Origin: Melastoma dodecandrum
Lineage: Eukaryota > Streptophyta > Magnoliopsida > Myrtales > Melastomataceae
Direction: 5' to 3'
Length of the DNA stretch: 64,000 nucleotides
Assembly: GCA_029817715.1 (NCBI GenBank)
Contig: JARUPY010000602.1
Location: 2,807,501-2,871,500, forward strand
Below the pieces are notes generated by a model. It had not been told where the DNA came from. It saw only the letters and a list, made by a program, of their open reading frames with translations, and did no database searches. The stretch's first letter is position 1. Each line of letters starts with the position of its first letter. Both the position numbers and the translations under genes were made by a program. Shown one piece after another: positions 32,900 through 44,600 of the stretch.

Positions 32900-35800
32900 A
32901 TGGCCGCGAAGCGATTCCGCGACGAAAATCCTTGCCTAGACAAGGGTCAGCCCCGGGAGAAGCGTGTCAAGATCCGGCTGGCTTCGTAAGCGATCCGAAG
33001 CCTTTTATTAAGGGAACGATTTTTCTTTTCCTTAATTTACAGAATAACAAAAAAAAAATCCATTTTCTTGAGTTCGGAGAATTGTTTCAATTTTTTTGGT
33101 TTATCAGTCAGCTGGTTATTAAAAAATATAAGAAGGGTTTCAATTTTTGTTTTTGTTGAACTAATCGTTTCCGTTGTTTCTGTTCTTTCAAAAACATTGA
33201 CAGGGTTATAAGGAAAGTGATGATGGAAAACTCCATGAAGATTTTTTACGAAGCCCTTGATCCCATGATTAGAAGAGTGGTAAGAATTACCAGCGAAATT
33301 TCAATTTCATCTTATTTGTATCAAACTCAATTTTGTTTCTCCAGACATTCAAGATCGCCATTTCCTCTAAGTGTTTGAAAAAAGAGATCTATATGCATGT
33401 GATATGAATTCCAAGTTTCTCTTCCCTTAACTTGATCGATATGGAATGTTTCTTTAGGTGCACGAAGAGATGGAACGCAGCCTAAGACGTTGCACTCGGT
33501 CACTCCCCCGGTCAACCTCGCTCCAGCTTCCGGCCCAAGAGCCATCAACCCTCGAGCTGTGGTTCAGCAATAGCCTCTCGCTCCCGATATTCACTGGGAC
33601 CAAAATCAAATACCAGGATGGCGCACCCCTTCGTATCCTCTTAATTGATAAGAGAGGTAGCCCCGTTTTCCTCCCAAACCCTATCAAGATCGATCTAGTG
33701 GTCCTCGATGGAGATTTCCCTTCCGGCGAACGAAATGACTGGACGAGCAAGGAGTTCAACCACAGCATTGTCCTCGCGAGAGAAGGGAAAAGACCCTTGC
33801 TCGCAGGGGATATTAGCACAATCATGAGGAGCGACTGCATGGTATGCGTCGGGGAACTTGAGCTGACAGATAATTCAAGCTGGATCAGGTGCAGGCGCTT
33901 CAGGATTGGAGCTAGGGTTTCCCCTGGGAGCTACAGAGGGGCACAGATCCGCGAGGCCATCACTGAGGCTTTCGTCGTGAAGGATCACCGCGGTGAACGT
34001 AAGCCCGTGCTCTCATTTAGGTTTATTTTCGTTATTTCGCCTCATGAATAAACACGGAACAAGACTAGATTCTTAAGGGATTAGTGAGAGTGTGGTTTGC
34101 CCCTAAATCAACATAAGAAAAAGCTACCAATAACAATAATAGCACATCTATCATGATCTTTCACCTAAACATCCAAAAAAACAATTAGATAAGAAGATGC
34201 CTAATCCAAGCTAATAGCATACTAGTGAAAACATGTACCTCCCGCACAAAACAACTCACTAGCCATCGCACTCACGCCCACGCATCCACGGTTTCATACA
34301 TTCCTTGTTGTTTTTCCTTAAGTAATACTAACTTAACATAAGCAACCCTAGATCATACTTTAATCGACTACTTTTAGCACCCATTGATTAAATGTGGTCT
34401 GTAAGATTTTCCTTGGCATAGAAGTGAAATAGATAGTTTTGAGTCTGAATTCCATATGAACGTTTGTTTATACAATGAGGTGGATTAGCTTTTATCTCGT
34501 TCAAAGTTAGGTATCCCCTATATGATTTTAACCTGATGTCGATATTTAATACAAATAATAACAATAAGGGTTTCTAGAAAAGAAATTGGTGGGAAGACTT
34601 TTTGGGGGGGTCAATGTCCTGCCGGCTGGTTTCCTCCTGTCACTTCTTCGTTGTCTTCAATAAGACCAAGAACGTGTCGTTTTCTGGTATTTATTATATT
34701 TGGCTAAGACTTGTGACTTCAACAAGTGCTATGAAACTGACCACAGGCATCACTAGATGCTTGTCTTGTTGTGATTGTAATCAAAACCCTAAGTAACACT
34801 TCATCGACTCATTGGGTCGTAATTTAATGAATTCATACTTCTATAAGTAGTCGATGACTACTAGGCCTTTCTAATTCGCCTAAGCTGTTATCCTTTGACT
34901 GTTACTAGTATGTTTTTAGGTAATATTTATCATTCGAGAATCATTTAGCCAAAATAAAAAGGAATGGATGACGAGAAAGGTTCTAATTCATGTTCTTCTT
35001 CTATAGTTAACCTAAGGGTGTAGTTTTGTTTAATCAATGCTTATTGGGAAGATGCATCCATGGCGACTTGTCTAATTTTTGCCGATGAAAATGATATTCA
35101 GTTTGCCAAATTGCCCATATTTTAAATCATACAATTAATTTGCATGCGATGGCTTGTACAATACCTTTCAACTTGCCCACTTGATTATTTAGTAATGTTC
35201 CGGTCTGAGTAAAATTTTGGTCCCCCTTCAATCAGTGTACAAGAAGCACCACCCGCCGTGCCTGAATGACGAGGTGTGGCGGCTCGAGAAGATCGGCAAG
35301 GATGGAGCTTTCCACAAGAAGCTCACCGCTGCGAAAATCAACACCGTCCAGGACTTCCTCAAGCTCTCTGTCATCGACCAGCCAAGGCTTAGGGAGGTAA
35401 GGGGCGCGGGCACCGCTACTTCCGCCTGCCTATTTGGAGCATCCGGGGGTTGATTTTTGACTGCACGACTTGTTTGTTTGGAACAGATATTGGGGTCCGG
35501 GATGTCCGAGAAGATGTGGGAGGCAACCATAAAGCATGCGAGGAAGTGTGAGATGGGCAATAAACATTACATCTACAGAGGGCAAGACTTCTCCATCTTC
35601 CTTAATCCGATTTGTCAAGTCGAGAGGGCGTCCATAGGAGGCCAGTTCTACTCGAAGAAAGATCTCTCCAGCATCAATCGGGTAATAATTAAGTCCTCGC
35701 TTAGCTCCATGTTACCGCCAGTCCGATTCACTCACAAATTCCCAGTTTTTATCCAGAAATCCTCTTCTTCCCATCTTCAGCCGTTCATGGAAAAGCTCGT

Positions 35801-36197
35801 GAGACAAGCTTATTCAAACTGGGGATCTCTGGAAGAGACCGAAGCTATGCCTATGGACGAGGCGCCTCGACATCCCGGAGGTGTCCCTAGTTTCACTTTT
35901 TTTCCGATTGTATATTTCTTTCAGGTCACAGATTTATGATGACTTCATCGACTTTATTTATATTGCTTAGGCGAGATGGAGGAGCACCACCCGAACCATC
36001 AAATGGCATATCTACCATCCAATGCGACACTTGACGGGGTCAACGCCTGGCACATGGGGCCGGAGTTTATTGGCGTCCCATTCGAGCAATATGCGACTGG
36101 ATACAATATCACTGAGGCACCCTTTGATAGTAACCCAACCCTTAAGCCTCCCCTCGCTGGTGGACATAAAAACAGTTCGAACCCCCCGGAAAAATAG
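32900..36197 (+). CDS. CBP60-family calmodulin-binding transcription regulator
   Basis: Plant CBP60 proteins are nuclear DNA-binding regulators, several controlling salicylate synthesis and immunity. Seven exons, 32900-32985, 33204-33279, 33458-33998, 35236-35396, 35487-35681, 35781-35880 and 35971-36197, join in frame to 461 residues. Family blocks: [21 protein letters not shown] near the N-terminus, [138 protein letters not shown]. Intron 3 is long (1237 bp). Length and order match CBP60a-f-type members. All splice phases fit and no break is seen. Calcium/calmodulin control is expected from the family, not visible here. Confidence 0.95.
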
Positions 36198-37064
36198 CCG
36201 ATTCGTTGGTATGGCTGATGGTATTTCGCGTCCATAAGTAACCTCATAACTTGTGATTTAATATAAGGGCTCATTTTAGGAGGCTCTCTGGTGGGATCTT
36301 CACGATGGTTTATAGGTATTCCTTGCTTCTTTTGGTTGTACGCTTTGAAAAATAACCACACTCGTGCTTGTAAATACCTCGTACTTGTAATCGACCGTTA
36401 TCATATGTGTAAATAGACACATGTATATGTTGAAGTGGAAACCAAGTTCCACGTTGGCTCCAAGCTAGTATATAATTCAAACGTACTACTTCCTCTATCA
36501 TCAATTAATTTTAGAATGAGATTTGGACGGTTCGGGTATTCCAACACTATATGCGTCTAGGCAGCCACGGTAAGTACAGTGCAAACTATTGTTTCACCTC
36601 TTAATAAGGGGGAAACTCCCCCTTTTTCCTTCCTTTTCGGTTGAGATCAAACACAGCTGAGTGGTATGTATAGCTCAACTGAAAAGAGAGAGTTCATGGA
36701 AGATCTCCAATCCGCTCAACACCGTGTGCGATAGAGTTTCAGATTACTTGATGCATTGGCGAACTATCACAAAGTTAGTCATCTGTTCGCCTGCCGATTA
36801 TGACTTTGAGGAATGAAAATGATATTCCTCAATGATTGATAGTAAAGTACAGTGCCGCATACAGGTGTTCATATTTCTCCGACCTTCTTGACAAATGGGG
36901 ATCACATGACCGCACCAGGATCATCTCCCTTGGGTGATTTTCTGTATGTTTTGGTCTTTCAATGTGCTTCCCGGATATTTCCCCTCGAAATGGAATGCTC
37001 CCGGTGCCATCTCCTCAAGCCGCAAGGGTTCGCACCAACAATTTCCGCGAAGACGGCTTCTACC
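36198..37064. other. CBP60 3' flank and Gypsy insertion site
   Basis: No gene is recognised. The left copy of the Gypsy target duplication, CTACC, is at 37060-37064. The interrupted sequence resumes at 50034. Confidence 0.5.
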
Positions 37065-38127
37065 TGTTCGCCTATAGAACGGATCACGTCGGAAATATTT
37101 GGCAAAGGACTCACAGGAATTGAGTTTGTGGTCGCCAATAAGAAGATGCACAATTTTATTGAAACTAAATGCAAGTCTTACAATCTTAATGAACAAAGAA
37201 AACAGGGCTTACAGCCATTAGAAGTGGAAAAAGTGCAAGTGTCGACAACGATGTGGAAATCTGTGACGGCGGAGAACTGGTGACGAAGGCCTTGGAAGCT
37301 CGCTCCGTCGGTGGTAGTTGCTGGCGGGGATCTGTGACGAAGGCCCTACGAGCTCACTCCGTCGGTGGTGTCGCTGGCGGAAGATTGACGGCAAAGGCCC
37401 TACGAGCTCACTCTGTCGGTGGAAGGGTAGTTGACCTAAAAACCGGGTCAGGGCATCTAATTCCTAAGGTTGACGAACAAACTTCAGAGTTTTTGGCTGT
37501 GTATGGTCGTGTTTTGTCTTTGGAAACTCCTTTGCTATTTATAGAGAGCTCGTACGTGTCTAACACGTAACGAGTGGATCTTGTTACAGATCGTGTCATG
37601 GATCGTGATTCCTAGTATCGTGGGAGTGTCCCAACAACTCCCCATGAGATACGGGATCACGTTCCTGAAAATTAGAATCGGTTACGATTCTTAACAATCG
37701 TGACTTTAGGAATAAATAAATTTATTCCCATCTCGTCGACTTGCTTTGTTTGCACGGGCTTTGGCTGCTTGCCTTTGTTCAGGATAATGTCGACTTGACC
37801 CTATAAGTAGACCTAGCTACTATTGGGTCATATTGGTAGTCATATCTTAGTGGTGAGTTGACCTAGTCGACTCTATAAATCGTCTTTAGTAACTCCATTG
37901 TGGGTCGACTTCATCATGAGTTATCCCAACTGACCTCGTCATGAGTCGACCTGGATGACTTCGTCATGAGTTAATCCAGTCGACCTCATTATGAGTCGAC
38001 CTGGGCGACATCGTTCTGAGTTAGCCAGTCGACGTTGTCATGAGTCGGCCTGGGCGACTTCGTTCTTAGGCAGTGTGATGATTCCTGGGCTCTAAGCCCA
38101 GGCCCAAAATTATTTACTATGTCAACA
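37065..38127 (-). repeat. Gypsy 3' LTR (1063 bp)
   Basis: It contains three tandem units of about 55-60 bp (TGACGAAGGCCCTACGAGCTCACTCCGTCGGTGG type) at about 37262-37430. A TATA box read on minus (CTCTATAAATAG) lies near 37540, and a run of CATGAGTCGACCTGGGCGAC-like units lies at about 37900-38070. Confidence 0.96.
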
Positions 38128-38128
38128 T

Positions 38129-38142
38129 AAGCCCCCCTTTTA
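38129..38142 (-). promoter_or_regulatory. Gypsy polypurine tract
   Basis: The minus strand reads AAAAGGGGGGCTTA just before the 3' LTR. Confidence 0.8.
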
Positions 38143-38182
38143 TGCTGGGTTAGCTACGCTGACTTAGCAAAAAATTATGCCC

Positions 38183-38190
38183 TATATAAG
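38183..38190 (+). promoter_or_regulatory. TATA box of the antisense PMD gene
   Basis: TATATAAG lies 56 bp from the LTR end and 148 bp before the PMD start codon at 38331. The intervening leader is C/T-rich. This suggests the captured gene has a promoter of its own, possibly with upstream elements supplied by the LTR read backwards. Confidence 0.6.
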
Positions 38191-38330
38191 GGAGAGTGAG
38201 CGTCCTTTTCCCGCCCATCTCCTTACTTGCTCGACACTCCTTCCTCCTCAAGAAACCCAGAAAACCCTCGTTCTTGAAACTCTCCGTCCCTTCCATCTCT
38301 TTCACCAAAATCTCTCCGATCTTCAAAAAG

Positions 38331-41285
38331 ATGGCAACTTTCAAATCCTTCGAACTCCACAATGCTCGTGCGGGGCCGGCCGGACCTGTTCCGGTCGCGG
38401 AAGACCAAGGATCGGGCGTCGCTCTTGGACCCATCTTGCCGGAGCATCTGTTTCCAGAAGTGGTGCCACTCAACTACCTCATCACAGAGAAGCCTATCCC
38501 GGTTTGTCATCCCAACTTTATTAATCCCCTCAACTGGGAAAAGCAGGGGACCTTTTTGTGCTTCCCTTCTGCTACTAAGGCCGAGATGATAGAGTGGTTA
38601 GAGATGTGGGAGGATCATTTTGAAAATCGATTCAGGGACCAGAAGATTCTCAGATTTTTTAGGATGTCAATAGCTAGTAAGAGCTGTGATCCTAGGGTTT
38701 GTGCGGCTATTCTGCCTTTCTGGAACTCCACAGTGAACTGCTTCTATTTCCCAGAAGGCCCTATGTCCATCACTTTGGCAGATTTGAAGTTTTTGACCCG
38801 GAGCAAGATTAATGGCTGCCCAGTGCGTCAATATGCCCAGGCAGGAGACATTAGTCCAAAGGGAGCCCTTCAATATATGGAAGTGGTAAACAGACACTTG
38901 CAGATGGCCTCAGTGGGCAAGAAGAAGGGGGAGAAGCGTACGACCGCAGGGTTCGGCGCCCAGGAAGAGATCGAATTTCTCAGCACCTGGCTGAGCAAAT
39001 TTGTCTATTGTTTCCCTGGGAAGAAGGTTGGCCATACGTCTTACGCAGTGGCAAACTTTTTGAGGGAGACTACTGAAGAAGTCGCCTGGGGTCCCTTCAT
39101 CCTTGGTCTGCTTTACCATGATCTGGAGAGGGCGACTTCTCAAATTAAGCCATTCCCAAAGCATCCAGCAGGAGGCATGCTTTGGTTGGTCCATCTATGG
39201 TCAGCCATGTGGATGCCAGGGTTGACTGGATTCAAGGTCCCCACGACGCCCCCTGAGGCTTTGTACTATGGGGAGAGCATCTTGAATCGATGCTGCCAGC
39301 GCAGAGACCACTGGCTCCCGACTTCAGTTACTGGCCATATGAAGCATATAGCTGATTTCGCGAGAGCAGATCGACGCGACTGGGCGCCTCTCCCAGGTCA
39401 CAAAACAATTGCCCAAAAGGTCGACCCCCAGATCGCTCCAGGCTTTTGGAACGGGGCTCTCACTAGCAGGGATTTGCCTGTAGTCTTCGACAACTACCTG
39501 TCCTTTGAAGTCTATAACCCTCAGTTGTGCGCAAGACAGTTCGGGTTCATCCAGAGTGCGGCGGTCCCTTTTGTTGATGCCACTGGTGGCCTACTTGGAA
39601 GGGCGACGAAGATCCCGTGCAGGTCGGGTGACGACAAGTTTCTGGAGTTGCTTAGCAGAAAGGCGCAACTCCTCAAGATGGAGTTCCCATCCAGTTCCTT
39701 CTCTTGCTTCGCCACACAGTTCTTCACTGTGTTGTGGTCATCCATGTATGAGGAGCTGCGATCCTTGATGCACTTCCTCGAGGTCTCCGACGAACCCGAT
39801 TTCTATCTTGATGATGCTCAACTCAAAGCGAGAGGTAAGGACTTAGCTTTGTCTAAACAGCATGGAGTTCTTAATATTATACCTAAGTTTTCTCTTCTTC
39901 TTTTCCTTTTAGGATCATTACTTCCTCGGGGCCCCAGCAAAGCGAAGCTCAAAGCCCCCCTTGCCCCTGGTCCCTCCAAGCCCAAGCCGATCGACAAGGG
40001 AAAGGCCAAAGTCGCAGGCCCCAAGCGAACGACTAGAGGCGACTCTTCTAAGGCCAACGTCGCCTCAAAACGCAAGGAAATCGAAGAGGAAGAGGAGGAA
40101 GACCCCGATGAGATGCCTCTATCAAAGAGGAGGAAGTTGGTGAGAGTACCATCTCTAGTGACGGCTCCTCTTCCCAAGTCGCCGACTACCGTAGCGGCGA
40201 CTTCTTCTTCCAGGTCGCCAGCAGCGGTGGCCCTACTCAGATCGCCAGTAGTGAGTTCATCATCTGCTGCGGCGCCTGCGACCTCATTGACGGTCGATAT
40301 CGCTCGAGGAGCGACTACAGAGGTATGACTCTACTGATTCTAATTCATCTTGAGCTCCTGTATCTAACTCGCACTATATTGCCTAGGGCGAAGCTTCAAC
40401 CGGAGATGGTGGCCAACCTACTCCCTCTGTGTTCGAGACAGGTCCAACGACTTCAATCGCCGAGGTGAGCCCGACTCCTTGCTAAGATATATTACTCTAG
40501 TTCGTATATGAACTTTGGTTTTATTATACTCTATTCTAGGAAGAGCAGGCTCCTGAAGTCTTGTTACCAGAAGAAGGAACCGCTATGGTTTTACTCGATC
40601 CTTTAACTTGGTCGACGCGAGAGGAGGCACCACCTCAGGCGATGCGAGAGGAGGAAGAACAAGACGTTCCTTCTTCTTCAATCCACACTCCTGCACCACC
40701 AATGGTATGTGTTCTTCTTTCACACAAAGCATGGCGTTGTTATCGCGACTCTAACCGCGACACTTGACAGGCTCGTCCGAAGAGAGTGAAGACGACTGCT
40801 GGTCGCACGAAGGCTCCTACTCCTCCCACTTCTTCGGGCGAAAGCTCTGAGGATTTACTACCTTCGGAGGTAAGTATTCGATTGCATGAAAGTGTCGACT
40901 TTTCAGGATACTGTGTCTTAGCAACATTTCATTTCTTTTTCTGCAGGATCCTGCTGCAGCGACCTCGACTAGCGACTCATGGATGAAGCTTCACGAAGAT
41001 GTTGAAGAGTTGTGCCAGCTTCTGCATATCGATCCGTTAGAGATCTACTCATTTAAGAGGATGCAGAAGCTGGTTAAAAGAATCGAGGCTTCCCCTTGGG
41101 TCACGGATGAATTGTTGGGGGCCTGCAAGAATTTTAAGTCGACGTACTGGACCCGTTGGAGGGATTATGACGCCGACTTGCTTATCTTGGAATCGACTGA
41201 CTCGAAGATTCAGTTGATCAATCAAGCTCGAAAGCAGGCCTCTAAAGCTGCACAGGACGCCCGCCAGCGTTTGGTCGACGTGTAA
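38331..41285 (+). CDS. Plant mobile domain (PMD, aminotransferase-like) protein, captured, antisense in Gypsy element
   Basis: Exons 38331-39834, 39913-40322, 40387-40464, 40540-40704, 40771-40869 and 40947-41285 join in frame to 864 residues. ATG 38331 is the first good start after the TATA box. The PMD fills about residues 50-490: PRVCAAILPFWN, FYFPEGPMSITLADLKFLT, WLSKFVYCFPG, LLYHDLE, LWLVHLWSAMW, VYNPQLCARQFGFIQ. A Pro/Lys/Ser-rich disordered region with KRKEIEEEEEED and SKRRKLV (possible nuclear signal) follows, then the start of a coiled coil. PMD proteins (MAIN/MAIL1 group) act in the nucleus in gene and transposon silencing, and PMDs are often found in transposons. Intron 1 is 78 bp and could be read through without a stop. 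A TAA at 41283 ends the frame early. Confidence 0.85.
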
Positions 41286-41519
41286 GAAAAGCTGACCGAG
41301 GCAGAGAGGCAGATAGAGTTTTATACTAACCTCAAGAATGACCTGACTCGGCAGCTCGCGTCGATCAACACTCAGGAAATCGAGGAGCTGGAGACCAGGG
41401 CTAGAGAAGAAAAAGAAAAGGTCGTTGACCTCTATGCCCAGCGGAATAGGGTGAACGCGAAGCGCCGAGCTCGCGAGTCCCTTATCTTCGATTTCAGGAA
41501 GGCTGGCGGTTTTGATTAG
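41286..41519 (+). pseudogene. Coiled-coil C-terminal extension of antisense PMD gene after a stop
   Basis: Directly after the TAA at 41283-41285 the same frame stays open for 77 codons to a TAG at 41517-41519. It encodes a typical coiled coil (EKLTEAERQIEFYTNLKNDL, then EIEELETRAREEKEK) with a basic end. This is the coiled-coil tail seen in related PMD genes. The stop is probably a recent nonsense change. Confidence 0.7.
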
Positions 41520-41655
41520 ATGATTTGTAATTAGAACGACAATATAATCACATTGCTTTCACTTTAATCGATTGAGCATGTCGTTTCTCAAGCTAATCTC
41601 TGCGCATAATTATTCTTCTGGAGAATATCACTTGGGCGAAGTTTAGCGCGACCCC

Positions 41656-44600
41656 CTAGGAGTTAAGCGCTTCCCAAATCAATGGAATCCTTCGTTTTAG
41701 GATTCCACGATGAGCTTCCCAAATGGTCTCGCGGTAGGGCTTAAGATATTTACCATTGACCTTCAATGGATGTTTATCCCCTTCTCTGGTCATAAGTCGA
41801 TATGTGTTAGACGAGTATGTCTTGCACACTTCATGTGGACCCTCCCAATTAGGAGACCATTTACCCAGGACTTGGTCCTTCGATTTAAGAGGTAGGACCA
41901 TCTTCCATACTAAGTCGCCCACTTTGAAGCGCTTATGGACAACCTTTTTATTATAATGCCTAGCAATTCTTTGCTTATGTACCTCGAGTCGGTCTATTAC
42001 ATCGAGTCGCTTCTTTTCCAATTCTTCTAAAGCGAGGTACATTGCTTCGTCTTGCAAGTCAGGATGAGCTACCCTGAGCGACTTGTATCGGATCTCAATA
42101 GGTAGGACAGCATCTTGCCCATATACCAGCGAAAAAGGGGCTTCTCCTGTGCTGTCTCTCTTGGTGACTCTTAAAGCCCACAAGGTGTCTTGTAATAGTT
42201 TGTGCCATTCTCTTGGATTTGCACCAACCATTTTTTTAATGTTATTCTTTATGAGCTTATTAGTAGCTTCAGCTTGTCCATTCGACTGGGGGTAATAAGG
42301 TGTCGAATTTGTGATTGAAAAGCTGAACTCGGCGGCGAATTCACGCACCTTCTCATTATTGAAAACGGCGCCATTGTCCACTACAATATTCTGGGGAATC
42401 CCGAATCTATAAATGATGGAAGATCTGAGAAAATTGATCACCTCTTTGTGGTCAATTTTCTTATATACTTGAGCCTCGACCCACTTGGTAAAGTAGTCAG
42501 TAGCGACTAGAATGTATGCGTCGCCTTTACTCGAGTGTGGGTGAATCTCCCCGATTATATCCAGGGCCCAAGTCCTAAATGGCCAAGGCTTAATGACTGA
42601 GATTAAGTCGGACGCTGGAGCTCTCGTCGCAGGACCATGCTTTTGGCACTCTTGACATCCTCTAGCCATTTCTATGCAATTTTTTAGCATTGATGGCCAG
42701 TAAAATCCATGTCTTTTAATGACCCAAGACATCTTAATGCCTGATTGATGGGATCCACATAAACCTTGATGAGTTTCTAACATTATGGGAGTCGCCTCGT
42801 CTAAGTCGACACATCTTAGCAGTACTCCTTCCTTGGTTTTCCTGTAGAGTACTCCATCTATGAGGGTATAAGACAAAGCCTGAGTCTTAATTCTTCGGCT
42901 TGCCTTTTGAGCTGGGTCCGTCAGGAAGTCGATGATGGTCTGTCTCCAATCTTTATCGCTTACCAATATGTCCAATGCGAACAAGTCGCTTTGTGGGACT
43001 AAATGAGAAGCTATTTCGGGGACACAATTGTTTCTTCCTCTAGCCTTGTATCCCGAAGCTTTTTGGGCTAAGTCGTTAGCGATGGTGTTTTCCTCCCGGC
43101 CTACAAAGAGGAAAGTAATTGTTTCGAACCGCTCGACTAGCTTTCGAGCGACTTGATGATAAGGTGCGAGTTTCTCTTGACATAGAGAGTCGCCATTCAT
43201 CTGGTTAATAACCAGTTGAGAGTCTCCCATTACTCTAGCTCTCCTGGCTCCCAAGGTTAATAATTCCTTCAAGAGCGTGATCAACGCTTCATATTCAGTC
43301 GCATTGTTTGTATGAGTCGCCGACAAACGATATGCTAGGCGAACGTCTTTTCCTAGTGGCGAAAGTATGTGGAGGCCTATGCCTACGTCGGATTTCGCCG
43401 AAGATCCATCAAACCAAGCTTGCCAGACATTCTCAATGGATTCCTCCTGATCGATTGATGTAGATGGATCGTGGTTCACTAAGAAGTCGGCTAAGACCTG
43501 TCCTTTCACCGACTGTTGAGGTTTGAAACGCAGATCGTATGCGGATAGGACCAAGCTCCATTTACTAATTCTTCCGGTCAATAGGGGACTTTCGAAAAAG
43601 TATTTCATGACTGGAGACTTGGCAATGACATGAACCTCTTGGGATCCGATATAATGTCTCAGCTTCTTAACAGCATAGAAGACTGATAGGCACAACTTTT
43701 CCTTAATTGTATAGCGCTTTTCTGTGGCAGTCAGTTGTCTTGACAAATAGTAGACTGCTCTCTCAGTTTTGTCCTCCGCCTCTTGGGCTAACATGGCACC
43801 GATGACTGATTCAGTCGCTGCCACGTAAAGCAGATAGGGCTTTCCTATCCTAGGAGGGGCAAGCACAGGCGGCTTCATTAAATACTCCTTTAAGCCTTCA
43901 AATGCTTTTTGGTGCTCGTTGCTCCACACAAAATTTCCCTTCGCCTTCAGTAAAGTCGAAAAAACTTCTGTCCGTCCAGCGACGTTACCAATAAATCGCC
44001 TTAGATAATTGATCATCCCTAAGAAAGCCTGTAACTGCTTCTTATTACTCGGAGGGTTCAATCTTTGAATGGAATTTACTTTGTTCTGGTCGACTTCTAT
44101 GCCACGTTGATGGACTAGGAACCCTAGGAAATGTCCTGCTCTGACTCCGAAAGCACATTTGAGAGGGTTTAGTTTGAGCTGATGCTTTCTCATTTGAATG
44201 AAAGCATTTCTAAGGTCATTAACATGTGACTTCTCATCCTGCGACTTGACCACTATATCGTCTATGTATACTTCGACTGTTTTGTTAATCGAGGCATCAA
44301 ATATAGCGTTCATGGCTCGTTGGTAGGTTGCCCCAGCGTTTTTGAGTCCGAATGGCATGACTACCCATTCGAAAATGCCTAAGGGACACCTGAACGCAGT
44401 TTTATGGATATCCTCCTCAGCTAGGAAGATTTGGTTATATCCTGAAAAACCATCCATGAAGGACATAATTTGGTGCCCTGCAGTCTTGTCAACTAAGTCG
44501 TCTGCGATAGGCATGGGGTACTCATCCTTTGGAGTGGCACGATTCAAGTCTCTGAAATCGATGCAAACTCTAATCTTACCATTCTTCTTAATGACGGGAA

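Noticed and set aside
37262..37430. Small plus-strand frames repeated in both Gypsy LTRs (105 codons)
   Set aside because: They arise from the GC-rich tandem units in the LTR and appear twice only because the LTR is duplicated.
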